Below are positions 49,074 through 58,014 of a stretch of DNA of 64,000 nt, piece by piece. Source of the stretch: Rhodoblastus sp963748385 (lineage in GTDB: Bacteria; Pseudomonadota; Alphaproteobacteria; Rhizobiales; Beijerinckiaceae); the NCBI GenBank assembly GCA_963748385.1, contig CAVVIQ010000010.1:1-64000 (forward strand), read 5' to 3'. Under the pieces are notes generated by a model, which had not been told where the DNA came from, made no database searches, and was given only the letters and a program-made list of their open reading frames with translations. The translations under genes were made by a program, and so were the position numbers. Within the stretch, counting starts at the first letter, position 1; every line of letters starts with the position of its first letter.

Positions 49074-50114
49074 ATGCGTGGAGTGTGCGAAACTTCGACC
49101 GAAGACAAAAACGGCGCGCGGCGTCTTGTCGATCCTTTCGGACGCGCGGTTTCCTATCTTCGTTTGTCGGTGACCGATCGCTGCGATCTTCGTTGCCATT
49201 ATTGCATGTCCGGCGAAGTCGCCTTCAAGGCGCGCCAGGATCTTTTGTCGCTGGAAGAACTGGACCGGGTTGCGTCCGCGTTCGTCGATCTCGGCGTCGA
49301 TCGAATCAGGCTGACGGGTGGCGAACCTCTGCTTCGCCGGGGTTTCCTGACGCTCGCGCGCGCCCTGTCGCGGCATCTGGTCTCGGGAAAGCTGCGCGAA
49401 CTGACCTTGACCACCAATGGCGGCCGCCTGGCCGAGATGGCGGCCGACCTTGCCGATTGCGGGATCAGGCGCGTCAATGTTTCGCTGGATACGCTCGATC
49501 CGGGGCTCTATCGCCAGATCACGCGCGGCGGATCCGTGGCTAATGTCCTTGCCGGAATCGAAGCCGCGCGCGCGGCGGGCCTCAAGGTCAAGATCAATTG
49601 CGTGGCGCTTAAGGGCGTCAACGAGGACGAATTCCTTTCCCTCGTCGAATGGGCGCATGGGCTCGGCATGGACGTTTCCTTTATCGAGGTCATGCCGCTC
49701 GGCGACGACGCCGACGCCAATATTGACAGTTTTCTCCCGCTCGACGCCGTCGCCGCGGCTCTGGCCGAGCGGCTGACGCTATCGCCCTCGACCCATGCAA
49801 GCGGCGGACCGGCGCATTATTTCGATGTCGCAGAAACCGGCGGCCGGGTCGGCTTTATCACCCCGCTGAGCCAGCATTTCTGCGACAGCTGCAACCGCGT
49901 CCGCGTCACCTGCACGGGCGCGATTCATACCTGCCTGGGCCAGGAGAACCAGACCGACCTGCGCGGCCCGCTGCGCTCCTCGGAGAACGATTCCGCTCTC
50001 CATGCGGCGCTCGACGAGGCGATGCGCCGCAAGCCGCGCGGCCATGACTTCGTCGCCCAATGGTCGGGCGCGCTCACGCCGTCGCGCCGGCCGATGAGCC
50101 TGACCGGCGGATGA
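49074..50114 (+). CDS. moaA: MoaA, GTP 3',8-cyclase (radical SAM)
   Basis: 346 residues. First step of molybdenum cofactor synthesis. N-terminal cluster C-X3-C-X2-C (CDLRCHYC) with SYLRLSVTDR before it; C-terminal cluster CDSCNRVRVTCTGAIHTCLG. Also RLTGGEPLLRRGF and SLDTLDPGLYRQITRGG. The usual C-terminal double Gly is present (MSLTGG). Preceded by a promoter-bearing AT-rich stretch around 48900-48970. A 363-base gap follows before moaCB. Confidence 0.96.
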   Translation: MRGVCETSTEDKNGARRLVDPFGRAVSYLRLSVTDRCDLRCHYCMSGEVAFKARQDLLSLEELDRVASAFVDLGVDRIRLTGGEPLLRRGFLTLARALSRHLVSGKLRELTLTTNGGRLAEMAADLADCGIRRVNVSLDTLDPGLYRQITRGGSVANVLAGIEAARAAGLKVKINCVALKGVNEDEFLSLVEWAHGLGMDVSFIEVMPLGDDADANIDSFLPLDAVAAALAERLTLSPSTHASGGPAHYFDVAETGGRVGFITPLSQHFCDSCNRVRVTCTGAIHTCLGQENQTDLRGPLRSSENDSALHAALDEAMRRKPRGHDFVAQWSGALTPSRRPMSLTGG

Positions 50115-50477
50115 ATGCTTTATTCTTTTTGCGGAACAACGACCATTCCGGCGTTTGAATCGATCGGCTTCATGGATTCGACTGTGAAAGACGGCGGCGC
50201 AACTTGGCCGTCCGCAAGGATTGACGCCGCGGATTGCGGAAACGCCCGGACTACGCCGAAAGGAAACCTTGCGAAAAAGCGCGATTTGCGCATGATTCAA
50301 CGGCGCGCGAAGAAATGCCCCGCGGCGGGGGAGTTTGTCGATATTCGACAGGCTTTTACGCGATGTGCGTGGGTCTGGCCCGCTCACGGCCACGCGCCAA
50401 AACGAAATCTTCAAATGGCGCGCTGAGGCGGAAACGAAGGGCGTGTTCGGCTGATCCAGCGAGTTGAAGGCTGAAAA
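50115..50477. other. gap between moaA and moaCB, no gene seen
   Basis: 363 bases; reading frames lack family motifs and coding-like composition. Probably leader and promoter of the moaCB-moeA-moaD-moaE-modE unit. I could not fold a convincing Mo-cofactor riboswitch by eye. Confidence 0.4.
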
Positions 50478-51482
50478 ATGGTCTCTTCCATTCAGATGAT
50501 CGACGTAGGCGGCAAGCCGGCCACGCGCAGAATCGCGGTGGCCCAAGGCGCGATCCACGTCGGCCCTCGGGCTTTCGCCATGATCGAAAGTCGGGCCCTG
50601 CCGAAGGGCGACGCGCTGGTGCTGGCCGAAATCGCCGGCATTCAAGGGGCGAAGAACGCCGCCGCGTCGATTCCCTTGTGCCATCCCTTGCCGCTCGACC
50701 ATGTGTCCCTGCGCCATGAACTGGACAGAGAGGCCAGCGCCATAAGTGTTTTCTGCAAAGTTTCGGCTTTCGCCAGAACCGGCGTCGAAATGGAGGCGAT
50801 GGCCGGCGTCCAGGCCGCGCTGCTGACGATTTACGACCTGACCAAGATGGTCGAAGCCGATCTCACGCTCCGGGATTCCTTCCTTCTCGCCAAACTGGGC
50901 GGAAAGAGCGGGCTTTACCTGAGCCCCCGCGGCGTCCCCGACTGGCTGCGTCAGGAACTGGGGCTGGATGCTCCACCGCTTTTGCGCGGCGTTTCGGCGG
51001 CGGTCGTCACTCTCAGCGACCGGGCCGCCGAGGGCGTTTACGAGGACCGGTCCGGCCCCGTCCTGCGCCAGCTCCTCGAAGACGCCGGAGCCGTCGTCGC
51101 GACGGCCACGGTCATCCCCGACGAACGCGAAATCATCGCGCAGAATCTCGACCGCATCGTCCGCGATTTGTCGCCGCAACTGATCGTCGCCACCGGCGGA
51201 ACGGGCGTCGCCCCCCGCGACGTCACGCCCGAGGCGCTCGCCGACCTCGCCCCGCGCCTGGTTCCGGGCCTGGGCGAGTTTCTGCGGCGGGACGGATCGC
51301 GTTTTACTCCGCATTCCTGGAGCAGCCGGTCGCTCGCGGCTGTGCTCGGCCGCACCCTGATCGTCGCATTGCCGGGCGATCCCAAAGCGGTTCGCGAGGG
51401 ATTTCAGGCCTTGCTGCCGCTGCTGCCACATTTGCTGGATACGATAGCCGGAAAGCAACATGATTCCCTACGCTCAAGCTAA
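50478..51482 (+). CDS. moaCB: MoaCB: fused MoaC and MoaB/Mog domains
   Basis: 334 residues. Residues 1-155 are MoaC (cyclic pyranopterin monophosphate synthase): VQAALLTIYDLTKMVEADLT, SIPLCHPLPLDHV, VEMEAMAGVQAAL. Residues 165-334 are a MoaB/Mog domain (molybdopterin adenylyltransferase type): SAAVVTLSDRAAEGVYEDRS, LIVATGGTGVAPRDVTPEAL, ALPGDPKAVREGF. The fusion is a known arrangement (MoaCB). It combines the second step with molybdopterin activation. Its 3' end overlaps the moeA start by 23 bases. Confidence 0.93.
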   Translation: MVSSIQMIDVGGKPATRRIAVAQGAIHVGPRAFAMIESRALPKGDALVLAEIAGIQGAKNAAASIPLCHPLPLDHVSLRHELDREASAISVFCKVSAFARTGVEMEAMAGVQAALLTIYDLTKMVEADLTLRDSFLLAKLGGKSGLYLSPRGVPDWLRQELGLDAPPLLRGVSAAVVTLSDRAAEGVYEDRSGPVLRQLLEDAGAVVATATVIPDEREIIAQNLDRIVRDLSPQLIVATGGTGVAPRDVTPEALADLAPRLVPGLGEFLRRDGSRFTPHSWSSRSLAAVLGRTLIVALPGDPKAVREGFQALLPLLPHLLDTIAGKQHDSLRSS

Positions 51483-52740
51483 GGCCTTGTTGCTGGCCCA
51501 CGCCCTCGACCTTCCGGCCGGGCGCGCTGCCCTCGACGAAGCCGTCGGCCGGGCGGCCGCCGAAGATGTGTTCGCCCCGTTCGACGTTCCCTCGTTCGAC
51601 AATTCGGCGATGGACGGCTTCGCCGTCCGCGCCGCCGATTGCGCGATCGAGGCCGGGAAAACGCAGGCGCGGCTGCCGGTCGGCGGCGTTGTCGCCGCAG
51701 GCGGACCGAAAGCGCCCTGGCGCGCGGGACAGGCCATACAGATCATGACCGGCGCAGCGTTGACCGAAGGCCCCGACGCCGTCGTTCCCATCGAGAACGT
51801 GTCCGTCGAACGGGATGCGGCGGGGAAGCCGACTTTCGTCACGTTTCATCAGCCTGTCTCGCCCGGAGCCAATATCCGCCAGCGCGGCCAGGATTTCCGG
51901 GCCGGCGACCCCCTCGTCCACAAGGGAGAATGGATCACGCCGCGCCACGTCATGGCGCTGGCGGCTTTGGGTTTCGGCGGCGTGGCCGTGAAAGAGCCGC
52001 CGCAAATCGCGATCCTGGCCACGGGCGATGAAATTCGCGCAGTGGACGCCTCGTCCGAGGGGCTGCCGCCGGGCGGGAACACCATTTTCGACGCCAATAC
52101 CCCCTATTTGCTGGCTGTGGCGCGACAGTACGGCCTCGAAGCGGCGGACGGTGGCCAGGCTCCCGACACAAGAGAGGCGTTGGTCGAAGTTCTTCGCCGC
52201 TTCATCGAAGTCCCGCGCGGCCCCCGGATGGCGATTTCCACCGGAGCCGTGTCGAAAGGCGATTTCGACTTCATCCCGGCGGCGCTGGCGGACGTGGGCG
52301 CGCGCATTGTTTTCCACCGCGTCGCCATCCGGCCCGGCAAACCGGTCCTGTTTGCAATCCTGCCGGGAGGAATTCCCTTTTTCGGCCTCCCCGGCAATCC
52401 CATATCCTCGGCCGTCGGCTTCCGCTTCTTCGTCATGCCGCTTGTGCGGGCGAGCCTTGGCTTGCCTGAGGAGCGGCCGTGGCGCCTGCCCTTGCTTGGC
52501 GATTATCAAGGCCCGTCGGGCCTGAAACTCTTCCTGAAAGCCGCCCTCGAATTCGACGCCAGGGGAGCGCCCGCCGCGGTCGTGCTGCCGGGGCAGGAAT
52601 CCTTCCGCATCAAGCCGATGCTGCAGGCGTCCGGCTGGATCGCCAGCGACGAGAATTCGCCGCGAATGGAGGCCGGCCAGCTGGTCGACTTTTATCCGGC
52701 CCTTCCTCAAACCGCGATGCGAGACTTTCAATGGACGTAA
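51460..52740 (+). CDS. moeA: MoeA, molybdopterin molybdenumtransferase
   Basis: 426 residues. Inserts Mo into adenylylated molybdopterin. Typical segments are VPSFDNSAMDGFAVRAADCA, GQAIQIMTGAALTEGPDAVV, NIRQRGQDFRAGD, ILATGDEI and FFGLPGNPISSAVGFRFFVM. All four MoeA domains are covered. The start overlaps moaCB and the stop overlaps moaD (ATG at 52731), showing tight operon packing. Confidence 0.95.
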   Translation: MIPYAQAKALLLAHALDLPAGRAALDEAVGRAAAEDVFAPFDVPSFDNSAMDGFAVRAADCAIEAGKTQARLPVGGVVAAGGPKAPWRAGQAIQIMTGAALTEGPDAVVPIENVSVERDAAGKPTFVTFHQPVSPGANIRQRGQDFRAGDPLVHKGEWITPRHVMALAALGFGGVAVKEPPQIAILATGDEIRAVDASSEGLPPGGNTIFDANTPYLLAVARQYGLEAADGGQAPDTREALVEVLRRFIEVPRGPRMAISTGAVSKGDFDFIPAALADVGARIVFHRVAIRPGKPVLFAILPGGIPFFGLPGNPISSAVGFRFFVMPLVRASLGLPEERPWRLPLLGDYQGPSGLKLFLKAALEFDARGAPAAVVLPGQESFRIKPMLQASGWIASDENSPRMEAGQLVDFYPALPQTAMRDFQWT

Positions 52741-52994
52741 AGCTTTGGATGTTTGGCGCCTACCGCGGCCTGGTCCCGCAGGGGGAACTGCTCGTCAGCC
52801 TGCCGCCCGACGCAAAGATCGCCGACGTGAGGGCCGCGCTGACCCGCGCCCTGAAGGAGGCCCACGGCTCGTTCGATGTCGACGGACTGGTCAAAGTGTC
52901 GGTCTTCGCCGACAAGGTCGCCGTTCTGAAAGATGACGCGGTCGTGGCGAACCGTACGGAACTGGCTGTCATTCCTCCCATCTCCGGGGGCTGA
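52731..52994 (+). CDS. moaD: MoaD, molybdopterin synthase small subunit
   Basis: 87 residues, ubiquitin-like sulfur carrier: MDVKLWMFGAYRGLVPQGEL, IADVRAALTRALKEAHGSFD, AVVANRTELAVIPPISGG. The C-terminal Gly-Gly that receives the thiocarboxylate is present. Starts inside moeA (10-base overlap) and is followed two bases later by moaE, its partner in molybdopterin synthase. Confidence 0.92.
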   Translation: MDVKLWMFGAYRGLVPQGELLVSLPPDAKIADVRAALTRALKEAHGSFDVDGLVKVSVFADKVAVLKDDAVVANRTELAVIPPISGG

Positions 52995-52996
52995 TC

Positions 52997-53440
52997 TTGA
53001 ATAAGCGCGTTCACATCGGGATTTCCGAAACGCCCCTGTCGGTTGAGGCCGCCCTGTCCTTTGTCGCCGATTCCGGCCACGGCGCGGCAGCGAGCTTCAT
53101 CGGCCAGGTTCGCGACCGCAATCACGGGCGCGACGTGACGGGCGTCAGCTACGACGTATTCGACGCGCTGGCCCTGCGCACTTTCGACGAAATGTCCCAG
53201 GAAGCCCTGAGCCGCTGGGGGAGCGATCTGAGGATCTGGCTCGAACATTTCAAGGGACGGCTGGAGGTCGGCGCTCCGAGCATTGTCATCGTCGTCAGCT
53301 CGCCCCATCGGGACGAAGCCTTCCAGGCGTGCCGCTACCTCATCGAGGAGGTCAAGCGCCGCTCTCCGATCTGGAAGCAGGAGCACTATCGGGACGGAGA
53401 CAGCGAGTGGGTTCAAGGCCATGCCCTTTGCCAGCATTAG
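52997..53440 (+). CDS. moaE: MoaE, molybdopterin synthase large subunit
   Basis: 147 residues. MoaE converts cPMP to molybdopterin with MoaD. Conserved parts are GAAASFIGQVRDRNHGRDVT, YDVFDALALRTFDEM, SIVIVVSSPHRDEAFQACRY and the catalytic Lys region EEVKRRSPIWKQEHY. The start is TTG at 52997 (TTGAATAAGCGC), just two bases after the moaD stop and preceded by GGGGGCTGA; no ATG is near. Confidence 0.93.
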   Translation: MNKRVHIGISETPLSVEAALSFVADSGHGAAASFIGQVRDRNHGRDVTGVSYDVFDALALRTFDEMSQEALSRWGSDLRIWLEHFKGRLEVGAPSIVIVVSSPHRDEAFQACRYLIEEVKRRSPIWKQEHYRDGDSEWVQGHALCQH

Positions 53441-53479
53441 AGCCTTTGCTAACCGGTCGAAGCGGGCTATTCAGGGGGC

Positions 53480-54271
53480 ATGACCGGCAACAAGATCAGC
53501 GCGCTTCTGGCCCTGCACAGCGAAGGCCGATTCCTCGTCGGCCGCGACCGCATCGCGCTTCTCGCAAAAGTGGCCGAACTCGGCAGCATCGCCAAGGCGG
53601 CCAAGGCGACGGGCTTCAGCTACAAGACGGCCTGGGATTCGGTGAACGCCGTGAACAATCTTCTGCCAACGCCGGCTTTCATCACCCGGCCGGGCGGACG
53701 TTCCGGCGGCGGAGCCGAAGTCACCGAGGAAGGACGCCGATTGATCGCGGTCTTCCATCGCCTGGAAGAAAGATTGTCGCTGATTTCCAATCTCATCTCG
53801 GAAGAGGGCGTTGCGGGACAGGAAGAAGCGCTGCTCTGGGCGGTCGGCGCGCGCACCTCGGCGCGCAATGTCCTCCAGACCGAGGTGCTCCAGGTCAGGC
53901 GTTGGCCGGTGGACGTCGAAGTCACGCTGAAATTCGGCGCCGACCGGCGGATCATGGTTCTCGTCACCAATGAATCGGCGGAAGAACTGGAGCTTAAACC
54001 CGGCCGCAAGGCGCTTGTTTTGATCAAGGCGCCCTTCATCAAGCTTTTCGCCCCGAACGACGTCTCCGAAGCCGGCCGCAACCGCTTCGAGGGGACAGTG
54101 ACATGGCGCGCCGATTCGGAGCGCAATTGCGAAATCCTGCTGGACATCGGTCAAGGAAAGACTTTGCACGCCGTCGCCCCGCGCGAGCGGGTCGAGGATC
54201 TCGGTTTGACGCCCGGCAGCCCGGCCGTCGCCAGCTTCGAAGCCAATCAGGCGATTCTGGCGGTGAATTGA
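53480..54271 (+). CDS. modE: ModE, molybdate-responsive regulator
   Basis: 263 residues. Winged helix N-terminus (GRDRIALLAKVAELGSIAKA, AAKATGFSYKTAWDSVNAVN, GGRSGGGAEVTEEGRRLI) followed by two Mop domains at about 130-195 and 200-263 (SARNVLQTEVLQVRRWPVDV; NRFEGTVTWRADSERNCEIL). Molybdate binding to the tandem Mop domains drives dimer DNA binding that represses modABC in other bacteria. Placed downstream of moaE, 39 bases gap. Confidence 0.95.
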   Translation: MTGNKISALLALHSEGRFLVGRDRIALLAKVAELGSIAKAAKATGFSYKTAWDSVNAVNNLLPTPAFITRPGGRSGGGAEVTEEGRRLIAVFHRLEERLSLISNLISEEGVAGQEEALLWAVGARTSARNVLQTEVLQVRRWPVDVEVTLKFGADRRIMVLVTNESAEELELKPGRKALVLIKAPFIKLFAPNDVSEAGRNRFEGTVTWRADSERNCEILLDIGQGKTLHAVAPRERVEDLGLTPGSPAVASFEANQAILAVN

Positions 54272-54307
54272 AGACTTGTTCGCTCCGGGCTGAAAACGGA
54301 GCGCGCG

Positions 54308-54928
54308 ATGACGGCGGAGCGAAGACCGACCCTGGCGGGATCTTCGCCGGCGGCGAGGGGCGTCGCCTGGGAAGGCGGAAAAAAGCGCTGATCGAAGTCG
54401 GCGGAAGCAGGCTGTTCGGCCGCGCGGTCGCCTGCGCGCGAGCAATGCGGCGCGGTCGCCGTGGTCGTCGGCGATCCGGCTCGGGAAGCCTTGACGCCTT
54501 CTTTTGCGTTCCTCGGGCTGCCTGTGCTGGCCGGCGCTCTGTCCGGCCGCGCGGGCCCGCCGGCCGGCGTCCTGGCTGGACTGGACCATGCAGCGCGACT
54601 TGGGCTGGACGCCGTTCTCACCCTTCCCTGCGACGGCCCGTTCCTGCCGGGCGACCTCGTCTCGCGCTTGAGCATGGCTGGCCGCCTCGCCTGCGCCGTT
54701 TCGGCCGGCCGAACCTATCCGGCCGTCGCGCTCTCGCCGACGCGGCTGCGTGAGCCCTTGCGCCGCGCCCTCATCGATGAGTCCTTGCGCAAGGTCGCCG
54801 AATTCCAGCGAAGATTCGATTGCGTCGCGGTCGAATGGCCGGCCGAGCCGCGCGACCCGTTCTTCAATGTCGACACGCCGGAGGACCTCGTCCGCGCCGA
54901 GTTTCTGGCGGGGGATGAAGTTCGATGA
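54308..54928 (+). pseudogene. mobA: MobA, molybdenum cofactor guanylyltransferase, two frameshifts
   Basis: MobA attaches GMP to Mo-molybdopterin to form the bis-MGD cofactor. MTAERRPTLAG starts at 54308 in one frame, then GIFAGGEGRRLGRRKKALIE is read one frame away, and from about 54455 the first frame returns with VVVGDPAREALTPSFAFLGL, LPCDGPFLPGDLVSRL and PFFNVDTPEDLVRAEFLAG. The two shifts compensate, so length and order are those of a normal MobA of about 206 residues. In the nucleotide loop the usual D before KxL is K. Either errors in the sequence or real inactivation. Confidence 0.75.
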
Positions 54929-55044
54929 CCGCGCGGGCGGCGGACAACGCCGCGCGACGTTCGACGCAAAAGATCGGCGCCGCGATCCGAGGCGTTCAAG
55001 CTCGGCCTACATTTCGTCAGTCCCTGGCCGCGCCCGCGCGCCGT

Positions 55045-55854
55045 TCACTTCTCCCACGAGATGAAGGCCCAGTGGCTTGGACCGCTGCGAAACCGCCATT
55101 GGTCTTCGGGCAAAGTCTCGCGCCAGGCCATCAGCCGGCGCCTTTCCTCCTCGATCAATTCGCCGAGCGAAGACGACAGGGCGCGGACCAACGCCTCGAA
55201 ATCGAGCGGCTCGACGAGCTGGCTTGAATTGGCGATGAAATCGACCCTCGGCAGGCGGCCCATCCGGTACAGCATGTTGAGGGCGTAAATGTAATCGGGC
55301 GGCGGCGGACGAGGCGGCGGCGGCGCCCGGCCAAGGGCTTCGAAAATTTCCGGCGGGATATGGCGACCTCCGACCGGGCTGGTCAGGCAGACCCGTCGCC
55401 GGGCCTGGGCGTCGAGTTTTTTCAAGGCGGCGTCGAGATCCATCACCGCCGTGGAGCGCGAGGCGACGACGAGGTCGCAGGCGGGAATGTCGGACCAGTC
55501 GTCCTCCCATGAGCGCAAAATCCCCGAAACATTTTTCAAGCCCGCCGCCGCTGCGGCGGCCTCCATCCGCGCCAGCATGGCCGGGCTGTAATCCAGCCCG
55601 AAAACCTTGCTCATGCTCGGCGCCAGGGCCAATGCGATCGCCCCCGGCCCGCACCCCACGTCGAGAAGCGTCTCGCAATCGCCATGCGGCGCCAGCTCGA
55701 TGAATTTCGCGACATAGGCATTTGGCGCCGAGCCGAATTTGTCCACGTAACAAGCGGCGCGGCGGTCCCATTCCTCCGGCGGCTTGCGGCGGCCGCCGGC
55801 CGCCTCCATGTGGTCGCGATAGAGTTGAGCGAAATCGATATCGTCGATGGTCAT
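55045..55854 (-). CDS. class I SAM-dependent methyltransferase
   Basis: 269 residues. SAM-binding motif I CETLLDVGCGPGAIALALAP, followed by VFGLDYSPAMLARMEAAAAA and DLVVASRSTAVMDLDAALKK. A Pro-rich loop (APPPPRPPPPDYIYALNMLY) and SWAFISWEK-type end (SHWAFISWEK) complete it. Start at 55854 (MTIDDIDFAQLYRDHMEAAG) is chosen because upstream in-frame sequence is not protein-like. Methyltransferases of this type sit near Mo genes in some alphaproteobacteria; substrate unknown. Confidence 0.8.
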   Translation of the reverse strand: MTIDDIDFAQLYRDHMEAAGGRRKPPEEWDRRAACYVDKFGSAPNAYVAKFIELAPHGDCETLLDVGCGPGAIALALAPSMSKVFGLDYSPAMLARMEAAAAAAGLKNVSGILRSWEDDWSDIPACDLVVASRSTAVMDLDAALKKLDAQARRRVCLTSPVGGRHIPPEIFEALGRAPPPPRPPPPDYIYALNMLYRMGRLPRVDFIANSSQLVEPLDFEALVRALSSSLGELIEEERRRLMAWRETLPEDQWRFRSGPSHWAFISWEK

Positions 55855-56021
55855 CTCGCCCTCGAACGCGGTGAAGGGAACAGGCGCGCCCAAAGTCGGA
55901 CCATGGCGCCGGCGGCCGACCGCCCTCCTGACCGCATCTGTGTTGCAAGCCCGTGCCAGACGCCGGCGGGCGCCACGACGATCAGCGACGCCGTCGCGCC
56001 AATCGCGATAGAAAATGAAAC

Positions 56022-56654
56022 TCAGGCGCCACCGAAGTCTCGTTCGAAAGAAAGGTCGCCCGCGAATTCGCGCCAAGCGGCGAGATTGCGGCGCGGGACG
56101 GCGATCACCACGGGGACGCCCAGGGCGAAAGCCTCTGCAATGACGCCGCGCGATCCGCCGCCTTCGGCTTCTGTCTTGCCGAATTTATTGAGCAGGATGA
56201 GGTCGCAATTTTCCAGCCGCGACAAGACCAGCGCGCAGACGCGGGTCAAACCGTCGAGGTCGAGACTGCAGCCGCGCGCATGGGCGCCCCGGTTTTCGGA
56301 AATATTGAAGATTTCGCCGTCGGCGAGGTTTTCAAGCAGCATGTCGCATCTGCGGCCGGGCGGCGGGGGCGGACCCGCCTTTGCGATGGCGCCGCCCAAC
56401 CGCAACCCGGCGTCGCGCGCGCGTTCCGCAATCGCTCGAAGAACCGGGCCGATATCGAAATTCTCGTCATAGACCAACGCCGTCAGCGGATGGGCGAGCG
56501 GATCGAGATCCACGAAATTTGGCGGCTGCTGCGTCGTTGAATCTTCGATGGCCAGCTCCAAGGTCACGCTCCCCTGCCCAGGGCCGACAACGACATCCCG
56601 CGGAAATCCGCCTGCTGCGCCAGACGGGGGATGAAACCCGCGATGGCGGTTCAT
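56022..56654 (-). CDS. DUF2478 protein, nucleotide-binding type
   Basis: About 210 residues from the ATG at 56654; the recognised domain begins near residue 52 with PLTALVYDENFDIGPVLRAI and continues GLRLGGAIAKAG, ENRGAHARGCSLDLDGLTRV, LLNKFGKTEAEGGGSRGVIA and GVPVVIAVPRRNLAAWREFA. DUF2478 proteins are P-loop-like nucleoside-triphosphatase relatives often found with molybdate transport genes. A GTG at 56513 just ahead of the domain is an alternative start. The N-terminal 50 residues show no clear pattern. Confidence 0.65.
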   Translation of the reverse strand: MNRHRGFHPPSGAAGGFPRDVVVGPGQGSVTLELAIEDSTTQQPPNFVDLDPLAHPLTALVYDENFDIGPVLRAIAERARDAGLRLGGAIAKAGPPPPPGRRCDMLLENLADGEIFNISENRGAHARGCSLDLDGLTRVCALVLSRLENCDLILLNKFGKTEAEGGGSRGVIAEAFALGVPVVIAVPRRNLAAWREFAGDLSFERDFGGA

Positions 56655-56786
56655 CGCCCCTGGCGTTCGCCCGTCTCGGAAAGGAAAGACGCGACGCGCG
56701 CCCACGCCCTTTGAAAGGCTATTCCCGTTCCTCGATCTTGCGATCGAGCCGAATGGATCAGCCCCCGCTGATTGGTCCGGGTTCAA

Positions 56787-57327
56787 TATTAATTCAGATT
56801 TGGCTTCGGGGCTAGGGCGGACGCCGGAGCTGGCGCGGGTTGCGCGGCCGCCCGCCCTGGCTGCGTCGGGACCAAGACCTCGAGCGCATGGGGTGAGGCC
56901 AAGGAGTCGCTGTCGTCGCTCGACACGCCTGCGCCGGCGACTGGCGTCGATGGCGTCTCATCAATCGAGCTCGGCGCCTCCAATGGGTCGGCGATCATGT
57001 GACCAATCGTCGTCGGCGTCGGCGGAACGCCGGATTGACGAGCAGACGCTGGCATGACCGATTTTTTCTTTCGCCCGTTCGGGCGCGCGCGGTGAACCGC
57101 TCGCCGTCTCGTCGCGTAACAACATTCGAACAGGTGACGGGAGCCGCGGTCATGGACGAATGCAGCCGAGAAAGCGCGGCGACGAAGCTCTTCGCCGATC
57201 ACGTCGGCGTTCGAGGCCGCGCCGCCTTTTTTGTCAGCGTCGCCAACCGGCCAGCCCTGGCGTTTTCAAGCGGTTTCCGCGACGATGTCGGCGCAGGGAC
57301 GCGGCTTTTCGCTCGCGGGCGGGGCCG
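56787..57327. other. intergenic region before rpoE
   Basis: About 540 bases without a gene I can support. Contains the probable RpoE-type promoter at 57093-57120. Frames here are overlapping shadows in both directions. Confidence 0.45.
57093..57120 (+). promoter_or_regulatory. probable RpoE (ECF11) promoter of rpoE-chrR
   Basis: TGAACC (57093-57098), 16-base spacer, CGTAAC (57115-57120). The same AACC-N16-CGTAAC pattern occurs ahead of the downstream oxidoreductase operon (59534-59561), which supports a shared sigma factor; RpoE autoregulation is known in Rhodobacter. Confidence 0.55.
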
Positions 57328-58014
57328 ATGATCGCAGCTTCGGTTGACGGCTTGACACTGGACCTCGCCGGCGTTCTTGGCTTAAGCCTTCAAAAGCGGG
57401 GCGCGGCGCGAAGAAAAGGCGGGACCCTGGTGCGGGCGGAAGGCGATGGAGCGCAGGTCGAAAAGCCGCGGGCGGAGGAACTGGCCGCCTGGCTCGACGC
57501 CGTCGCGCGCGGCCAGGACCGTGACGCCTTCGCCCAGCTGCACCGCCATTTCGCGCCGAAACTCGCCGCCTGGATGGCGCGCGCGGGCATGAGACCCGCA
57601 CAGATCGAGGACGTGGTGCAGGATTGCATGGTCGCCATCTGGCGCAAGGCGCCGCTCTATGATCCCGCGCAAGGCGGCGTCTCGACCTGGATTTTCACCA
57701 TCGCCCGCAACCTCCGCGTCGATCATTCCCGCCGCAAGGCCAATCGCGAAATGCTGCCGCTCGACGACTGGGACGCCATGGGCGACGAGCCCGACGGCGA
57801 AAGCCGCCTGCTCGCCGCGGAAAGCGAGACGCAGGTGCGAACGGCGCTGGAGCAATTGCCGCAAGAGCAGAAGCAGGTGCTGATACAAGCTTATTTCGCC
57901 GACAAGCCGCAATCCGCCATCGCCCAGGAACTGGGCCTGCCACTCGGCACGGTGAAATCGCGTCTGCGGCTCGCGCTCGCCAAATTGCGCGGTCTGCTGG
58001 AGGATGCGCGATGA
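57328..58014 (+). CDS. rpoE: RpoE-type ECF sigma factor (ECF11)
   Basis: 228 residues. Sigma region 2 DAFAQLHRHFAPKLAAWMAR, MRPAQIEDVVQDCMVAIWRK, STWIFTIARNLRVDHSRRKA, and region 4 ALEQLPQEQKQVLIQAYFAD, SAIAQELGLPLGTVKSRLRL. This is the RpoE of singlet-oxygen response in Rhodobacter sphaeroides, and ChrR follows with a 4-base overlap. The start at 57328 leaves an N-terminal extension of about 50 residues before region 2, longer than usual, so a later start is possible. Confidence 0.88.
   Translation: MIAASVDGLTLDLAGVLGLSLQKRGAARRKGGTLVRAEGDGAQVEKPRAEELAAWLDAVARGQDRDAFAQLHRHFAPKLAAWMARAGMRPAQIEDVVQDCMVAIWRKAPLYDPAQGGVSTWIFTIARNLRVDHSRRKANREMLPLDDWDAMGDEPDGESRLLAAESETQVRTALEQLPQEQKQVLIQAYFADKPQSAIAQELGLPLGTVKSRLRLALAKLRGLLEDAR

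Noticed and set aside
54925..55227. 100-codon plus-strand frame starting at the mobA stop
   Set aside because: Mostly antisense to the recognised methyltransferase; composition not protein-like.
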